Shown here: one piece after another, positions 18,255 through 25,763 of the stretch | Layout of the letters: the number at the start of each line of letters is the position of its first letter | How positions within the stretch are numbered: the first letter of the stretch is position 1 | The notes under the pieces: generated by a model | What the model was told of the DNA's origin: nothing | What the model saw: the letters and a program-made list of their open reading frames with translations, nothing else | The model's database searches: none | DNA from: Ruminiclostridium cellobioparum subsp. termitidis CT1112 | GTDB taxonomy: Bacteria; Bacillota; Clostridia; Acetivibrionales; DSM-1351 | Length of the DNA stretch: 64,000 nt | Direction: 5' to 3' | Assembly (NCBI RefSeq): GCF_000350485.1 | Contig: NZ_AORV01000018.1 | Location: 41,382-105,381 of the forward strand | Position numbers and translations under genes: made by a program

Positions 18255-18270
18255 GTTAGCAGTGGCTAAC
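18255..18270. promoter_or_regulatory. Palindromic operator GTTAGC-N4-GCTAAC before the ECF operon
   Basis: A perfect six-base inverted repeat with four-base spacer, 21 bases upstream of the ECF S-component start. Related sites occur at 21973-22010 and 23098-23113 in front of the other two transcription units of this cluster, so one regulator probably controls all three. The half site GGTTAG is also the core of DtxR/IdeR boxes, but the spacing differs. Confidence 0.65.
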
Positions 18271-18279
18271 TATATTTTT

Positions 18280-18310
18280 AAATAAAAGCGCCGGCCTGGC
18301 GCTTTTATTT
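18280..18310. terminator. Bidirectional-looking intrinsic terminator after ABC pair 1
   Basis: A perfect 13-base stem (AAATAAAAGCGCC with GGCGCTTTTATTT) around a five-base loop. It has GC-rich centre and A/T-rich ends in both directions. It lies 101 bases past the ABC stop and immediately upstream of the ECF operator, so it insulates the two transcripts. Confidence 0.85.
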
Positions 18311-18410
18311 AATCATGAATAATTTATCAGAAACCGTTTTAAAAATCCACTCCATTCGGATAAAACTACTCCGATGAGACAATAAATGTATATTAATTAT
18401 ATAAATATTG

Positions 18411-20141
18411 TTAAATTTCCCATCCCACCGACTGGGACTGAATTGTCCATAATTTCTTAAACAGACCGCTTTTCTCAATTAATGTTTCAAAGGTACCTTC
18501 CTCCGATACTCTTCCAGCGTCCATTACAATAATATGGTCTGCGTTTTTAATGGTTTTTAATCTGTGGGCAATAACAATGACTGTCCTGCCTGCAATCAGT
18601 TCTCCTATTGCCTTCTGGACCTCCACTTCGTTTTCGGGATCCAGTGAAGCGGTTGCCTCGTCCAGAAGGATGACCGGAGCATTTTTCAGCATGGCACGGG
18701 CTATGGAAATACGCTGCTTCTCTCCTCCGGACAGAGTGCAGCCCCCTTCCCCCACCATTGTGTCAAAGCCTTTCGGCAGCTTCATTATGAAATCGTAGCA
18801 GCAGGCTTTCCTGGCGGCGGCAATGACCTCCTCCTGGGAGGCATTCTCCTTGCCGAACCGGATATTATTGCCTATGGTATCCTGAAACAGATAGACATCC
18901 TGGAATACCATGGATATTTTCTGCATCAGCCTTTCAGGGTCCATGGAAGCTTCGTCAACACCTCCAAAGGTGACTTTTCCGCTGCCGGGATCATAAAATC
19001 TTGCGCAAAGCTTGAGCACAGTACTTTTACCGCTGCCCGACGGACCGACCAGAGCTGTCATTGTCCCCTGCTTCATGGCAAGTGACACATTGTGGAGGAC
19101 ATCTTTTTCGCCATACCCGAAAGAGACATTCTGAAAAACAATATCGGTGCCTCCCTTGGGAAAGTTTGTCCCTCCCATTTCAGGCTCGTTCATCAGGTTG
19201 AGAATCCTTTCACCGGCCCTCTCGTCATAGCGGAGTTCTGCAAATTTCATAAGAGCCGAGCTGAGAGGATCGTATACACGTGAACCGATTACGAGAAACA
19301 TTACAAAGGTCAGCAGATCAAGTTCTCCGCCTATCAGAAGATAGGAACCGGTCAGTATCATCAGAGTGAGCCCTGCGCGGATCAAGGTAATTGTCAAAAG
19401 CAGAACGGGACCGGACAGCGCTTCAAAACGGATACTCTCTTTCATCTGTTTGCGGAAGGAAGCTTCGAGACGTTCAAACTTTTCACCTATCATGTTATAG
19501 GCCTTCATTACGCGGATTCCCAGAAGATATTCCTGCAAACGGTTTCCTGCATCCAGCTTTGACTTCATCTGCCTGTCGGCCATACGCTTGTTGACCTTGG
19601 TATTGAGCCAGAGAATCACTATTGCCGCAGGCAGGGCAATAAACATTGCCAAAGACATCTGCCAATTGATAAAAAGCAGTGAAACGAATGCCAGTACCGG
19701 CATGACAAGTGCACCGAAAAGCTGCGGGACTATATGGGATACTCCTGTCTCAACCAGTGTAAAGTCCCCCATCATCATATTTGCGAGATCGCCGGGGTCA
19801 CGTGAGGTTATGTATCCCAGCGGCAGCTTTCTGAGATGCTCGGCAAGATTTGCCCTGCCTGAGGCCGAAATGTCGTAGGCATCCCGGTAACTGTGGCGGT
19901 AGGCAGGTTTTTCGGCAAAGAACATAATTATCATATATGCGAAAAGTGTACCGATAATTATCCAGAGCCTGACCGTATCAAGGCCTTTCTCGGGATAAGC
20001 AAACGAATCGAAAATTATTCTTACTGTTTCTATTGAAAGCATAAAAGGGATTACGTTCACAATATTGGACAGGAGTGTGAAACCTATGGGCTTTATTAAT
20101 TTTCCGGGCTGTCCTACGGTAATATTACGGAATATTTTCAT
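18411..20141 (-). CDS. ABC half-transporter (permease-ATPase fusion), pair 1, second subunit
   Basis: About 576 residues: exporter-fold membrane domain and ATPase with Walker A GPSGSGKST, signature LSGGEKQR and Walker B ILLDEATASLDPENE. I start it at MKIFRNI because this ATG overlaps the stop of the upstream gene (ATGA) and is preceded by GGAGGTG at proper spacing; a longer reading would begin inside the upstream gene. It forms a heterodimer with that upstream half-transporter. It is paralogous to the second subunit of pair 2, which suggests that the AraC-ABC-ABC unit was duplicated. Confidence 0.88.
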   Translation of the reverse strand: MKIFRNITVGQPGKLIKPIGFTLLSNIVNVIPFMLSIETVRIIFDSFAYPEKGLDTVRLWIIIGTLFAYMIIMFFAEKPAYRHSYRDAYDISASGRANLAEHLRKLPLGYITSRDPGDLANMMMGDFTLVETGVSHIVPQLFGALVMPVLAFVSLLFINWQMSLAMFIALPAAIVILWLNTKVNKRMADRQMKSKLDAGNRLQEYLLGIRVMKAYNMIGEKFERLEASFRKQMKESIRFEALSGPVLLLTITLIRAGLTLMILTGSYLLIGGELDLLTFVMFLVIGSRVYDPLSSALMKFAELRYDERAGERILNLMNEPEMGGTNFPKGGTDIVFQNVSFGYGEKDVLHNVSLAMKQGTMTALVGPSGSGKSTVLKLCARFYDPGSGKVTFGGVDEASMDPERLMQKISMVFQDVYLFQDTIGNNIRFGKENASQEEVIAAARKACCYDFIMKLPKGFDTMVGEGGCTLSGGEKQRISIARAMLKNAPVILLDEATASLDPENEVEVQKAIGELIAGRTVIVIAHRLKTIKNADHIIVMDAGRVSEEGTFETLIEKSGLFKKLWTIQSQSVGWEI

Positions 20142-21955
20142 GCCTTGACACCTCCGATGTTTAATGACCACTCATAGGCGCTGTTATAGGCATTCCACAT
20201 GCGCCTGTAAAGACCGTCCTTTTCCACCAGTTCGGAATGAACACCCGTCTGGTTGATCCTGCCGTTCTCCAGGACTATTATCTGGTTTGCATTTTTAATA
20301 GAAGAGAGCCTGTGAGCTATCATAATTACTGTTTTATCCTTGATAAGCTCTTTAAGAGCTATCTGCATTTTATATTCATTTTCCGGATCGGCAAAAGCCG
20401 TGGCTTCATCCAATACGAGAATGGGTGCATTTTTTAATATTGCTCTTGCTACTGAAACACGCTGTTCCTCACCGCCTGAAAGAAATACTCCGCCTTCTCC
20501 TATCAGGGTGTTATAACCGTCGGGAAGACTCTGAATGAACTCGTGGCACTGGGCGGCTCTGGCTGCTGCGTATACCTGCTCGTCAGTGGCATTTGGATTT
20601 CCTACTCTGATATTTTCAAATAATGTATCATAAAACAGGAAGGTATCCTGAAAAACAAAGGATACGGTGTTCATTAACTCTTCAGTGGGAATATCCTTTA
20701 TATTTACACCGCCGATTTTGATCTCACCCTCGGTTACATCCCAGAACCTGGGAATAAGATTCGCAACAGTGGATTTACCGCCTCCGGAAGGCCCTACAAG
20801 AGCCGTGATCTGTCCCGCTTTTGCCGTAAAGCTGATATTTGACAAAGCTTCTACCCGTGTTGTCTCTGCCTTGTTCTCATAGGCAAAGCTCACATTTTCA
20901 AACATGATGTCATGACCCCGGGGTCTTTTGGGAGAAGACGCTTCCTTTATGGGCTCCTGGCTGTAAATGGCATCCAGACGGCTCACTCCCTCGAATATTT
21001 CTCTTGTTCCGGAGGCCAGCATTGTAAACTTGTAAAGCGGTGCCGACGCACCGGGTACCATGATGATAAAGAAAAGGTAGACCAGCGCAAATGCCATGTT
21101 GCCGGGATCTTTACTGAGTGTCAGAAGCCCCACCGGCAGTATGAAGGTCAGAAAGGAATTTAAAACCACCGTGAAAACAGCCATGCCGTTTTCAAATTTA
21201 TCGCAATAATTCACTGCCCAGTTTCTATATTCATACAAATCATCATTGAAACGCTTGAAGGAATGAACTGTCTGTCCGAAAATCTTTACAACGGGAATAC
21301 CCCTGACATACTGTATGGCAGAAGCATGTATCCTTTCGAGAGAATCAAAATATGCCTTCATAGTCCCCTGTGCTTTCTTTCCAAACATCATGGTCATCTG
21401 CAGGCCTGTTCCGAGAAAAAATGCAATAATAACTGTAAGAGCCATCCAGCCGTTCAATCTGAAGAATATTATAAACATTATGACAACCGTTGCAGCTGCG
21501 TTAACCAGATCGGGAATGGTATGTGCCACAAACAGCTCCACCCTGTCCACATCCTGCTCAAGATTCTTTTTGACTGTACCAGTTGCCGTATTGTTTAAAA
21601 ATCCAAGGGGAAGCTTGCCTATATGTCTTGCCAGACCCATTTTTATGCCGTATAAAATCCTGAAGGCTGCAACATGGGAAAATATAATGGAAGCATATAG
21701 AATCAGCAGGCCTCCGATGAGGCCCAGAAAGGCTATCCATCCCCAATGTATCATATAGTCCCTGTTGACTGCAGAGAGATTTCCCGCATTCTTCAAAAGC
21801 TCTTCAAGTATCCTGTAAACTGATAAAAATGGAACCAGCATGCAGGCTGCACTGATTGATGACAATATTCCTGAAATTATCAGCAGGCCTTTTTTTTTGC
21901 CCGCTATTTGAAAAAGACGTGACAGGCCTGTTTTTTGCTTTTTATGTTGTTCCAT
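20138..21955 (-). CDS. ABC half-transporter (permease-ATPase fusion), pair 1, first subunit
   Basis: About 605 residues with six membrane helices and a C-terminal ATPase: Walker A GPSGGGKST, Walker B LVLDEATAFADPENE. The signature reads LSGGEEQR, with Glu in place of the usual Lys/Arg or Gln before QR. ATAFADPENE is typical of the IrtB/YbtQ-like subfamily of siderophore transport ABC proteins. I choose the start at MEQHKKQK because AAAGGAG lies seven bases upstream. The region just before it is a 38-base perfect palindrome. It is the first gene of ABC pair 1. Confidence 0.88.
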   Translation of the reverse strand: MEQHKKQKTGLSRLFQIAGKKKGLLIISGILSSISAACMLVPFLSVYRILEELLKNAGNLSAVNRDYMIHWGWIAFLGLIGGLLILYASIIFSHVAAFRILYGIKMGLARHIGKLPLGFLNNTATGTVKKNLEQDVDRVELFVAHTIPDLVNAAATVVIMFIIFFRLNGWMALTVIIAFFLGTGLQMTMMFGKKAQGTMKAYFDSLERIHASAIQYVRGIPVVKIFGQTVHSFKRFNDDLYEYRNWAVNYCDKFENGMAVFTVVLNSFLTFILPVGLLTLSKDPGNMAFALVYLFFIIMVPGASAPLYKFTMLASGTREIFEGVSRLDAIYSQEPIKEASSPKRPRGHDIMFENVSFAYENKAETTRVEALSNISFTAKAGQITALVGPSGGGKSTVANLIPRFWDVTEGEIKIGGVNIKDIPTEELMNTVSFVFQDTFLFYDTLFENIRVGNPNATDEQVYAAARAAQCHEFIQSLPDGYNTLIGEGGVFLSGGEEQRVSVARAILKNAPILVLDEATAFADPENEYKMQIALKELIKDKTVIMIAHRLSSIKNANQIIVLENGRINQTGVHSELVEKDGLYRRMWNAYNSAYEWSLNIGGVKA

Positions 21956-21972
21956 AAAGTACTCCTTTCGAA

Positions 21973-22010
21973 AATATATGGTGGTTAGCACATGCTAACC
22001 ACCATATATT
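21973..22010. promoter_or_regulatory. 38-base perfect palindrome before ABC pair 1
   Basis: AATATATGGTGGTTAGCA is followed after a two-base centre by its exact reverse complement, giving an 18-base inverted repeat. It contains the GTTAGC-N4-GCTAAC core shared with the sites at 18255 and 23098. It ends 18 bases upstream of the ABC start. On the minus strand it could also form an RNA hairpin followed by TTTTC, so it may act as operator, attenuator or both. Confidence 0.75.
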
Positions 22011-22073
22011 ATAAATCCTGCGCTTCATTTTCTCTGCTCCGGTTGGGTCAAATATACTCCAAAAAGACAAAAA

Positions 22074-23036
22074 TCAGCTTGCAGTGTTGTTTCTGTATTC
22101 CAAAGGACTCATTCCGATGACTTCCTTAAATGCGGCTGCAAATTTGCTGGAATTTACATATCCCACTTTTCCTGCAATTGAGGATATGCTCTCTCCGCTC
22201 CGGCGCAGCATTGAGGCAGCGGCTTGCATCCTGTAGGAACGGATAAAGGCATAGACGGAGGTTCCATATACCCCCTTAAAGCACAGCTTCATTGCCGTCA
22301 GGGGAATATCAAAGCGGACGGACAGCTCCTCCAATGTATAATGGTATTCAAGATTTGATATCATATATTCTTTAATTGCTTTTATGCTGTCAACCTGACT
22401 TTTTTGAAAATACCGGCGCCGTTCAAGAATGTCAGACACGTCCACAACGCTGAGAAATAACAGCAGCTCCAGCACCTTTAGCTTGAAATATCCTTTTTTT
22501 ATCTGATCTGGTACTTTATACAGCTCTGAAAAAATATGCTCCACCGTATCGGTGGCCCGCATTATAAAACACCGGTTATTGGCACACAACCTGTCACGCA
22601 GGTCGTACAGATCAATGGAGATGTCGCTTAAGACTCGTGAAATTGAACGGGCTGCCTCGGGAAGCTCTATGACCACTGAAACGCCATGGTAGTGCTCCAG
22701 GGGAAAGCAGGAATTTCTTGCCTTGACTCCCAGCATATTTACCGAAAGGTCCCCTTCCTCCAGATAGACGCAGGAACCGTCGCAGAAATCGCATTCAAAG
22801 CGGCCCTGCCTGCAGTGATTGATTTCCATTATGTCTTCGCAGGTGTGTGTATTATGAAAACAGTCGTCGGTATGAAAATCGTTATATATGAGTTCTACGC
22901 CCGGAAAAACCTGATAACAGGTCATTATGCCGTCTCCGTAATCACCTGACATTTTGTATACCGAGCAATCCCCGGATTGGGATACCAGTGATATTTCCGA
23001 ACTGTAGTAATCTTTTTCCCTGGTAAGGATACTCAT
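22074..23036 (-). CDS. AraC-family transcriptional regulator (copy 1)
   Basis: A 320-residue AraC-type regulator: an N-terminal ligand-sensing region rich in Cys and His (several Cys between residues 55 and 90), and a C-terminal HTH domain with YGTSVYAFIRSYRM and AFKEVIGMSPLEYRN. It is paralogous to the regulator at 14.4-15.3 kb. The start is ATG with GGGAGGTC upstream. Its promoter (TTGACA, 17 bases, TAACAT) has a GTTAGC-type operator covering the expected transcription start, consistent with self-repression or repression by a metal regulator. It leads the whole transporter cluster. Confidence 0.87.
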   Translation of the reverse strand: MSILTREKDYYSSEISLVSQSGDCSVYKMSGDYGDGIMTCYQVFPGVELIYNDFHTDDCFHNTHTCEDIMEINHCRQGRFECDFCDGSCVYLEEGDLSVNMLGVKARNSCFPLEHYHGVSVVIELPEAARSISRVLSDISIDLYDLRDRLCANNRCFIMRATDTVEHIFSELYKVPDQIKKGYFKLKVLELLLFLSVVDVSDILERRRYFQKSQVDSIKAIKEYMISNLEYHYTLEELSVRFDIPLTAMKLCFKGVYGTSVYAFIRSYRMQAAASMLRRSGESISSIAGKVGYVNSSKFAAAFKEVIGMSPLEYRNNTAS

Positions 23037-23097
23037 ATTGACCTCCCTGTATTTTCATCCCCTTGGCATACACTGAAATTCCAGCGGCTACCCTGTG

Positions 23098-23113
23098 GTT
23101 AGCAATAACTAAC
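23098..23113. promoter_or_regulatory. Imperfect GTTAGC-type operator before AraC copy 1
   Basis: GTTAGC-AATA-ACTAAC, one mismatch per half from the perfect palindrome at 18255. It begins about ten bases downstream of the -10 element, so a bound protein would block transcription initiation or early elongation. Confidence 0.55.
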
Positions 23114-23122
23114 TACTTTTTA

Positions 23123-23151
23123 ATGTTATCATCCCTGCGAATCATTGTCAA
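23123..23151 (-). promoter_or_regulatory. Sigma-A-type promoter of AraC copy 1
   Basis: On the minus strand TTGACA (23151-23146), a 17-base spacer and TAACAT (23128-23123). The spacing is optimal and the -35 is perfect. Two further TTGACA copies lie 16 and 32 bases upstream, the furthest overlapping the stop codon of the TIGR03943 gene. Confidence 0.7.
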
Positions 23152-23179
23152 TCGGGGGTGCTGTCAACAGGAGATACTG

Positions 23180-24019
23180 TCAATAGGGGTATACATAGTC
23201 GTATTCAGGTTTTTGGGCATTGGAAACATTATCTGCGATTATTATTGCAGTCTGCTCCCCTTTATAATCGATGATTTTAATAGTTCCCTCAACCTTCACC
23301 CAGCTGTCCTGTTTTAATTCCGGTGCATTTTTATACCTGCACAGCAAGCCGACAGGCTGCAAATCGGCAGTACAGCAGGCCATCATCAGCCGGGCCGGAT
23401 AAAATTCGTTTTTGGAAAGCTCCTTGCCTTTTAACACAAAGCCTATGACCTGAATCTTCTTTCCCTGGTACTTTTGCTTATTGTCATAAAGCTCCTGCAG
23501 CCATTTGACAAAATTATTGTCATCCATAACTATGGTGTCGCCATCCAGCTTTAATTGGGATGAATATGCATCATCGTCCGGCTGCTCCTGTGTTAAAGGA
23601 ATGCTTGTATCCTGGGCCTGCCATGTACTATCGGTGCCGGCAGCGGCCGCGTTTGAAGCATTGTTTACATTTTTACCGGTACCGGCTTGCTGGGATAAAT
23701 TAACATCGCCCAGGGCTATTGATTTTGTGTCCAGAGGTTTTGCCTGGATGACAAATGCCGATACCAGCGGTATCAGAAAGAATAGGTAAATACCGATATT
23801 GGCCTTTCGTTGGGGCTTTAAGACATCGGGTATATAAAAAAGGGCAATTACCACCAGTGCAGCAATACCGAATTTAACATATGGAATTATACGTGGATTT
23901 ACGTATAACAGCGCTTTCCCCGTTGCGATAATCATTGAAAAGAAAAACGCAAACCCCAGCAGAATTACCAATTTAAAAAGTGCTTCAATATTTATTTTAT
24001 TTGATCTGACTATTAGCAT
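23180..24019 (-). CDS. TIGR03943 (DUF1980, YcgQ-like) membrane protein
   Basis: About 279 residues. Three hydrophobic segments at the N-terminus, then a linker and a C-terminal soluble domain containing DDNNFVKWLQELYDN, VIGFVLKGKEL and ARLMMACCTADLQPVG, the pattern of TIGR03943 proteins. These are paired with PF03773 permeases (YcgQ-YcgR in Bacillus) and are often linked to zinc or other metal homeostasis. The start at MLIVRSN is chosen because GGGAGGTTAAT precedes it. Between it and the upstream permease lies the structured leader element (24020-24134). It is the last gene of the G3E-permease operon. Confidence 0.82.
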   Translation of the reverse strand: MLIVRSNKINIEALFKLVILLGFAFFFSMIIATGKALLYVNPRIIPYVKFGIAALVVIALFYIPDVLKPQRKANIGIYLFFLIPLVSAFVIQAKPLDTKSIALGDVNLSQQAGTGKNVNNASNAAAAGTDSTWQAQDTSIPLTQEQPDDDAYSSQLKLDGDTIVMDDNNFVKWLQELYDNKQKYQGKKIQVIGFVLKGKELSKNEFYPARLMMACCTADLQPVGLLCRYKNAPELKQDSWVKVEGTIKIIDYKGEQTAIIIADNVSNAQKPEYDYVYPY

Positions 24020-24134
24020 ATTAACCTCCCAAGCCATTATTATGGCTTTGAGCCGCAGCGCGGCCACAAAACTGTAATGAAATCTCTTCACTCCCTTATC
24101 CGCTGTAAGGCGAATAAAGGAGGTTAATTGGCCG
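24020..24134 (-). ncRNA. Unassigned structured leader element, copy 1
   Basis: A 115-base gap between the permease stop and the TIGR03943 start. On the minus strand: ATTAACCTCC, which is exactly complementary to the ribosome binding region GGAGGTTAAT at the 3' end; hairpin CCTTTATTCGC/GCGGATAAGGG; conserved TTTCATTACAGTTTTGTG; hairpin GCCGC-GCT-GCGGC; hairpin AAGCCAT-AATA-ATGGCTT; then GGGAGG and ATG. Copies 2 (44769-44862) and 3 (54026-54095) share the core. The exact SD/anti-SD pairing suggests control of translation. I cannot match it to a known riboswitch. A small repeat element with terminal inverted repeats is the alternative. Confidence 0.6.
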
Positions 24135-25751
24135 TCATAAACCGAAGAACACTATTGAAAAAAATGACAGGATTATAAATGTAAAACTGAATATCAGAAA
24201 AACAAGCTTGGCTACAAATCTTTTTTTAAAATTGCCAAGAAGCATTAAAACATTTTTAATATCTATCATTGGCCCCAATACCATAAAACCCATGACCGAT
24301 GCCATGGGAAACTGGTTGACAAAGGTTCTGGCAATAAAGGCATCCGAGGTGGAGCAGACCGACAGTACAAATGCCGAAAGCAGCATAATGATTATCGAAG
24401 CTGCCGCCCCTCCGCCTATCTTTAATAGTATATCCTTGGGCAGAAAGGTTTGAACAAGACTTGATAAAAATGCCCCCACGATAATAAAACGTCCCACTTC
24501 AAAAAATTCCGAGCCGGCATGCTTGAATACAGCCTCAATTTTCGAAGCGGGTTTATTGGAAATCCCGGTGTTGCAGTAGCCGCATTTGCAGTTAACTGCA
24601 GCAAGCCTGTTTAAGGTTATTTGTTTTTCTTCGGGAAAAATCCAGAAGGTCAGCCCCACTATTACTGAAATAATAATTCCAAGAATAACTCTGTAAATTG
24701 CGACCGATGGCTGCCCGGGAAATGCATAAAAGGTGGATGCTATGGAAAGCGGACTCATAAGAGGAGCTGCCAGCATAAAGGCCACAACGGTAGGGACCGG
24801 AACCCCTTTTTTCTCAAGTCTTGCTGCAACAGGGACAACAGCACAGTCGCACACCGGAAAAAGTAAACCCGCAAAAATTGCTGCAACAAAACCCAGTCCC
24901 ATTTTCTTAGGAAACAGTTTGACAATTGTTTCATTTGATACCAAAACCTGGATTACAGAGGATACTATTACACCGAACAATATAAAGGGAAAAGCCTGGA
25001 TGAGTATGCTTATAAATATGGTATTCAGTGCTTGAAACCTTGAAAGGTTAATATTTATCAATTCAAAGTTGACAGCCTTCAGAACCGATATCGACAAATA
25101 ACAAAGCACAAGCATGCAGAATGTAAAGAATGCCACATCTGAGAGCTTTAGCTGCTTAGTCTGTTTTTCAATATATAATCCTTCGTTTCCTTCTGGGGCG
25201 CCTGATCCGGTATCACCGACGGTTCTTGCAATTTTGGCGGCGGGATTGACAGTTTTCAGGAGCTTTTCCATAGCCTTAAGCCGGCTTTTGGTAAAATCCG
25301 ATGAATTATTTACAACAATCACATCTGAGCTGGCAATCTGTTCTGTCAGGATTGCTCCCATATTATCGATGAAAACTTCAAAAGTCTGGGCATCAATGGT
25401 ATGCACAATATTATGTATGACACAATTTTTTTGTATTACCGGTTTCTGCAGATCCTCCAGCAGCTTTTCGGTACTTTCCGTGCCGTTATGCTCGATTATT
25501 ATGCTGTGAGGCCGGTATTTTTTAAGAATATCTTCAATTAATTTAAGTACTGATTTTTTTGTTCTTTCCCATTTGATTATATGTACATTGCTATTGCATT
25601 CAAAAGCATTGTCAATTTCCGATTCTCCCTGTTCACACTGGATTATGACAACTTTTTCATCGGATAAATTCAGGTTGTCCAGCAGACCGTTTATATATGT
25701 AGTTTTACCTGAACCCAAAAAACCAGTTATAATGTACAGTTGAGTTTTCAT
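24135..25751 (-). CDS. Fusion of G3E (CobW-like) GTPase domain and PF03773-type permease
   Basis: A 538-residue two-part protein. Residues 1 to about 195 are a G3E GTPase-like domain: Walker A GFLGSGKTT, IIIEHNG at the Walker B position and VVNNSSD where NKxD is expected. It lacks the CxCC metal motif of canonical metallochaperone G3E proteins and the CobW C-terminal domain. Residues about 205-538 are a permease of the PF03773/YcgR/ArsP type with about eight membrane segments, the motif FPVCDCAVVPVA and a cytosolic cysteine cluster CKCGYC. It lies 12 bases downstream of a stand-alone G3E GTPase and upstream of its TIGR03943 partner. A GTP-gated metal permease is the obvious inference; the ion is unknown. 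Confidence 0.85.
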   Translation of the reverse strand: MKTQLYIITGFLGSGKTTYINGLLDNLNLSDEKVVIIQCEQGESEIDNAFECNSNVHIIKWERTKKSVLKLIEDILKKYRPHSIIIEHNGTESTEKLLEDLQKPVIQKNCVIHNIVHTIDAQTFEVFIDNMGAILTEQIASSDVIVVNNSSDFTKSRLKAMEKLLKTVNPAAKIARTVGDTGSGAPEGNEGLYIEKQTKQLKLSDVAFFTFCMLVLCYLSISVLKAVNFELININLSRFQALNTIFISILIQAFPFILFGVIVSSVIQVLVSNETIVKLFPKKMGLGFVAAIFAGLLFPVCDCAVVPVAARLEKKGVPVPTVVAFMLAAPLMSPLSIASTFYAFPGQPSVAIYRVILGIIISVIVGLTFWIFPEEKQITLNRLAAVNCKCGYCNTGISNKPASKIEAVFKHAGSEFFEVGRFIIVGAFLSSLVQTFLPKDILLKIGGGAAASIIIMLLSAFVLSVCSTSDAFIARTFVNQFPMASVMGFMVLGPMIDIKNVLMLLGNFKKRFVAKLVFLIFSFTFIILSFFSIVFFGL

Positions 25752-25763
25752 GATTATCTCCGC

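Noticed and set aside
18255..18270. Plain DtxR/IdeR box
   Set aside because: The half site GGTTAG is similar, but the four-base spacer between GTTAGC and GCTAAC gives a longer palindrome than the 19-base DtxR box, so only a relation is noted.
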